The notes under the pieces were generated by a model. The model saw nothing but the letters and a program-made list of their open reading frames with translations, had not been told where the DNA came from and made no database searches. A DNA stretch of 64,000 nt, taken from contig NZ_AQHN01000094.1 in NCBI RefSeq assembly GCF_000359745.1, positions 1 to 64,000 on the forward strand, written 5' to 3'. The position numbers and the translations under genes are program-made. Numbering within the stretch: the stretch's first letter is position 1; each line of letters starts with the position of its first letter. Source of the DNA: Rhizobium freirei PRF 81. GTDB taxonomy: Bacteria > Pseudomonadota > Alphaproteobacteria > Rhizobiales > Rhizobiaceae. This document shows positions 61,618 to 64,000 of the stretch, in pieces.

Positions 61618-62688
61618 TCACGTCCCTAACCCAATATCCCGCCATGCCTCGACGCTCGGTGGTCCAGCGCAGACTGATATTTTAGTACGCTCGCCGATCT
61701 CATAGACGACCGCGCCAACGGTCATCGGTTCCGTCGCCAGTTGCGGGGCAACTAGCGAAACCTCACCGCCGGCCCGGCATGCCGCCAGTGCCGCCTTGAC
61801 ATCATCCGTGGTTACCCGCACGTCATCAAGATCGAGATGCAAGCTTTGGAGGCGACCGCGCGAACTATCGCTTCCTGCGAGGGGTATTGTCGCCGAACGC
61901 CTGTCGTCGCTCGCAAGCGGATGATTGGTATGCAGCGAACATCTAGACTTAGTAGCGAGCGGCAATACTTTGCCCGCGGAGCATTCGACAGTCGCGATGT
62001 TCTGACGGTCTCCCAATTGATAGTTCTGTCCCGAGGCGTGCGGAACGTCATGCAGGAACCTAATGGCGTCCGACACGCTCGAGCAGGCGAGGGCGCCTCG
62101 CATCACGAAAGCCACTGGCAACCCTGTCGGGCTGACAGCCAGTTGTGATAAGGTGTTCACACAGACGCCGACCCCGCGCTCGGACACGCCCATCAGGCCA
62201 ATCAGACCTGCAGATGTGAAGACCATGGTCTCACCGGCTTCCGAGTCCTGCGTTTTCAGCAAAACCTGCGCCCCGTCGTGCCATCGTGGCAAGTCCATTG
62301 TTTGAGCAATTATTGTCGGGATAGGCCCGCAGGGGGCGATTGCAAGGCTGGAGCAATGTCCGTCTCCAGTGGAGCGGCCGAACCACCACTCCTCATCCAG
62401 TAGCTGGAGCGCAAATGCGGTTTCGTGGGCGATGTTGGATCCTTCCGCTATTCCTGCAACCTCTTCGGCGAGGTGGGGTGTGTATCGCTTCACCGCATCG
62501 CCGAACCGTGTTGCCGCCAAGAAGCGCGGAATGAACGTCTTGGCGGTGACGCCGTAGGCTTCCGCGATGGCGTCATGCCAGCGCATTATCTTTTCAGCGA
62601 TAGCGGTGCGCAGCGCTTCTCCATGAGTGCGTCCTCGTTGACGGGGCGACCCAGCGCAGTCAATGACGGAAAGGAGATCGGTCTTCAT
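61618..62688 (-). CDS. C45-family autoproteolytic acyltransferase or hydrolase, copy 3
   Basis: The 356-residue protein is a more distant member of the C45 family. GSPRQRGRTHGEALR opens it, and Cys112 in DGHCSSLAI is the likely nucleophile. AQTMDLPRW replaces the AHNEDG of the other two copies, so the substrate pocket probably differs. GGAGGACC precedes ATG 62688. The M24 gene immediately upstream (60 bases) runs in the same direction, the third C45/M24 pair in the window. Confidence 0.78.
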   Translation of the reverse strand: MKTDLLSVIDCAGSPRQRGRTHGEALRTAIAEKIMRWHDAIAEAYGVTAKTFIPRFLAATRFGDAVKRYTPHLAEEVAGIAEGSNIAHETAFALQLLDEEWWFGRSTGDGHCSSLAIAPCGPIPTIIAQTMDLPRWHDGAQVLLKTQDSEAGETMVFTSAGLIGLMGVSERGVGVCVNTLSQLAVSPTGLPVAFVMRGALACSSVSDAIRFLHDVPHASGQNYQLGDRQNIATVECSAGKVLPLATKSRCSLHTNHPLASDDRRSATIPLAGSDSSRGRLQSLHLDLDDVRVTTDDVKAALAACRAGGEVSLVAPQLATEPMTVGAVVYEIGERTKISVCAGPPSVEAWRDIGLGT

Positions 62689-62748
62689 TGGTCCTCCAAT
62701 TTAAATGCGTGTCGCAAGCGGTGTTGCAACGGTATCGGCGTTTCAATC

Positions 62749-63987
62749 TCAGAACACCTCGAGAAGACGCTTCGTACGTGGTGTTAGGATTTCGAAACCT
62801 TCCTCTGTAATTGCAATGGAATCACCGAACCCGGCGGCGACCTCCCCAAACACTCTGAACGAGTAGCACGCGTGGAAGCACATCCCCGGCACGAGAATCT
62901 GGTCAGACTCTGCCAGCCAGATCGAGTTTTCAGGCCAGGACGGAGGAAAGGCCAGGCCGACGGGATAGGCCTTCCACGACCTGAATTTCTCAGTCAGGTA
63001 GTCAGCCAAAGTGGAGCCTACTATTCGGGTTCCAAGGCGAGTTCGCGCGTCCAAACTCATCAGTTCGCACTTCGTGCTAGTCAGAACGTCTCGCATAGTT
63101 CGGCGGGGCTTCAGATTGCTATAAAGTGTCTCAAGACAATGGAGCGCGACATCTGACAGAAGGCGTGTACTATCTGACGCACGCCCTGCTATCGCCGTGG
63201 AATAAAGCGGCGCGTTATAGCGCTCATGGACCCCACTCATCTCCATGATGATGGGGTCGCCCCGCTTGATCTTGTTCCTACGAAACGAAGAATGCACTAT
63301 AGCATGCCAATCTCCGGTACGGATGATGGGATCAATGGAGAAATATTCACTGCCTGCGCGGATCATACCTGCAGACGCCGCCGCGGCAATGTCATTGTCG
63401 GTGATGCCCTCCTGGATGATCGCTTCTGCTGCCGTCAGACCAGCTACCGAATAAAGCCCGGCCTTGCGCATATAGGTAATCTCTGTTGGGGACTTTACGG
63501 CACGAATGCGAGTGACCAAACCGGACGCATCGGCCACTATTGCATTAGGAAATGCAGAGCACAGTTTCGAGTAGGCATACGGAGTTAGTCCCTTTTGCCG
63601 ACTCTCCAAGCCAATTTTTTTCGGCGTTGAATTTAAACTGTCTATGATTAAGGCTAGTTCCGTACCAGCCTCATCCATGCGACTCCACATTATCGACTCG
63701 ATGCGCTCGACATTAGTATGGACGCGGCCAAGATCGACCTCCAGATCGCAAACATGGAGAACTAGGTTTCCCTGCGCAGGAAGGATCAAGCAGGAATACC
63801 AGTCCGATACCAATGTTTGAAAACCTGTTAGATAGCAGATATTGGAAAGGTCGGTAACGAGCAGCACGTCAATCTCAGCTTGCGCCATTTTCTCGCGCAC
63901 GCGCTGAACGCGATAGTTGTAGTCTTTCTGCTCGAAAGCCGTAAACTTAAACGGTTGAACCTTTGGAGTCGCTTCAGTAGTAGTCAT
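62749..63987 (-). CDS. M24-fold hydrolase, DoeA-like branch, copy 3
   Basis: The 412-residue protein has the DoeA-like layout: LLVTDLSNICYLTGFQ, the first-ligand change in IIMEMSGVHERYN, PLYST instead of the second Asp site, and YPVGLAFPPSWPE where peptidases have the metal-binding His. It should therefore be a metal-free amide hydrolase rather than a true peptidase. The start lies 13 bases from the window end and its ribosome site is weak, so a promoter or further upstream gene lies outside. Confidence 0.8.
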   Translation of the reverse strand: MTTTEATPKVQPFKFTAFEQKDYNYRVQRVREKMAQAEIDVLLVTDLSNICYLTGFQTLVSDWYSCLILPAQGNLVLHVCDLEVDLGRVHTNVERIESIMWSRMDEAGTELALIIDSLNSTPKKIGLESRQKGLTPYAYSKLCSAFPNAIVADASGLVTRIRAVKSPTEITYMRKAGLYSVAGLTAAEAIIQEGITDNDIAAAASAGMIRAGSEYFSIDPIIRTGDWHAIVHSSFRRNKIKRGDPIIMEMSGVHERYNAPLYSTAIAGRASDSTRLLSDVALHCLETLYSNLKPRRTMRDVLTSTKCELMSLDARTRLGTRIVGSTLADYLTEKFRSWKAYPVGLAFPPSWPENSIWLAESDQILVPGMCFHACYSFRVFGEVAAGFGDSIAITEEGFEILTPRTKRLLEVF

Positions 63988-64000
63988 TGAACGATGCTTT

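Noticed and set aside
1..64000. CRISPR arrays, tRNA, rRNA or replication origin
   Set aside because: No regularly spaced repeats, tRNA-like folds or rep genes were seen on reading both strands; a computed search would be needed to exclude short ones.

Overview
The window looks like accessory DNA of an alphaproteobacterium of the order Rhizobiales (Rhizobium, Sinorhizobium or Mesorhizobium type), most likely a symbiotic plasmid or island. The evidence is the protein style throughout, an RmInt1-type group II intron, many IS elements (IS66, IS5, IS701, ISAs1, IS256, a RIT recombinase trio), and a UPF0262 protein. From memory, which I could not check, the 20-30 kb gene set (AsnC regulator, M20 hydrolase, dehydratase, cyclodeaminase, M24 hydrolases, class III aminotransferase, aldehyde dehydrogenase) recalls the uncharacterised y4t/y4u genes of the Sinorhizobium fredii NGR234 symbiotic plasmid. 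No nod, nif, replication, tRNA or rRNA genes were seen.

Layout. 0-0.85 kb: broken transposase ends. 1.0-4.85 kb (minus): a radical SAM aminomutase (KamA type), a free-standing glutamate-5-kinase-like kinase and an ATP-grasp ligase, apparently a small anabolic module. 5.4-10.7 kb: a C45 N-terminal-nucleophile hydrolase, a GAF protein, a CocE-type hydrolase and an M24 hydrolase. 11.2-15.3 kb: a polyamine-type ABC importer with a fused permease. 15.7-27.3 kb: an RpiR regulator, class III aminotransferase, AhpD-like protein, M24 hydrolase, Lrp/AsnC regulator, M20 hydrolase, EutB- and EutC-like enzymes, an Asp/Glu racemase-like protein, a DoeA-like hydrolase and a second C45 enzyme. This resembles ectoine catabolism but has a different transporter. 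27.7-35.3 kb: aminotransferase, aldehyde dehydrogenase, 3-oxoacid CoA-transferase A/B, thiolase, UPF0262 and glutamate dehydrogenase.

35.3-53.5 kb is a landing zone for mobile DNA: IS701, IS66 remnants, a group II intron fragment, an IS5 copy, a nearly full-length group II intron, an IS66 carrying a RIT element inside tnpB, and ISAs1. Stranded in it are a flavin amine oxidase with a partner cytochrome c, and a second ATP-grasp ligase. 53.7-59.7 kb: etfA, etfB, 3-hydroxyacyl-CoA dehydrogenase, a CaiB-type CoA-transferase and glutaryl-CoA dehydrogenase, with a divergent LysR gene. 59.8-61.1 kb: a decayed IS256. 61.6-64 kb: a third C45/M24 pair.

How the parts may work together (inference): the ligases, kinase and aminomutase could build an unusual amino-acid amide. 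The importer and the M24, C45, M20 and CocE hydrolases could recover and split it. The aminotransferase, aldehyde dehydrogenase, CoA-transferase, glutaryl-CoA dehydrogenase, Hbd and thiolase set could burn a C4-C5 carbon skeleton to acetyl-CoA, with glutamate dehydrogenase and ETF recycling amino groups and electrons. This build-and-recover layout is reminiscent of rhizopine or opine systems.
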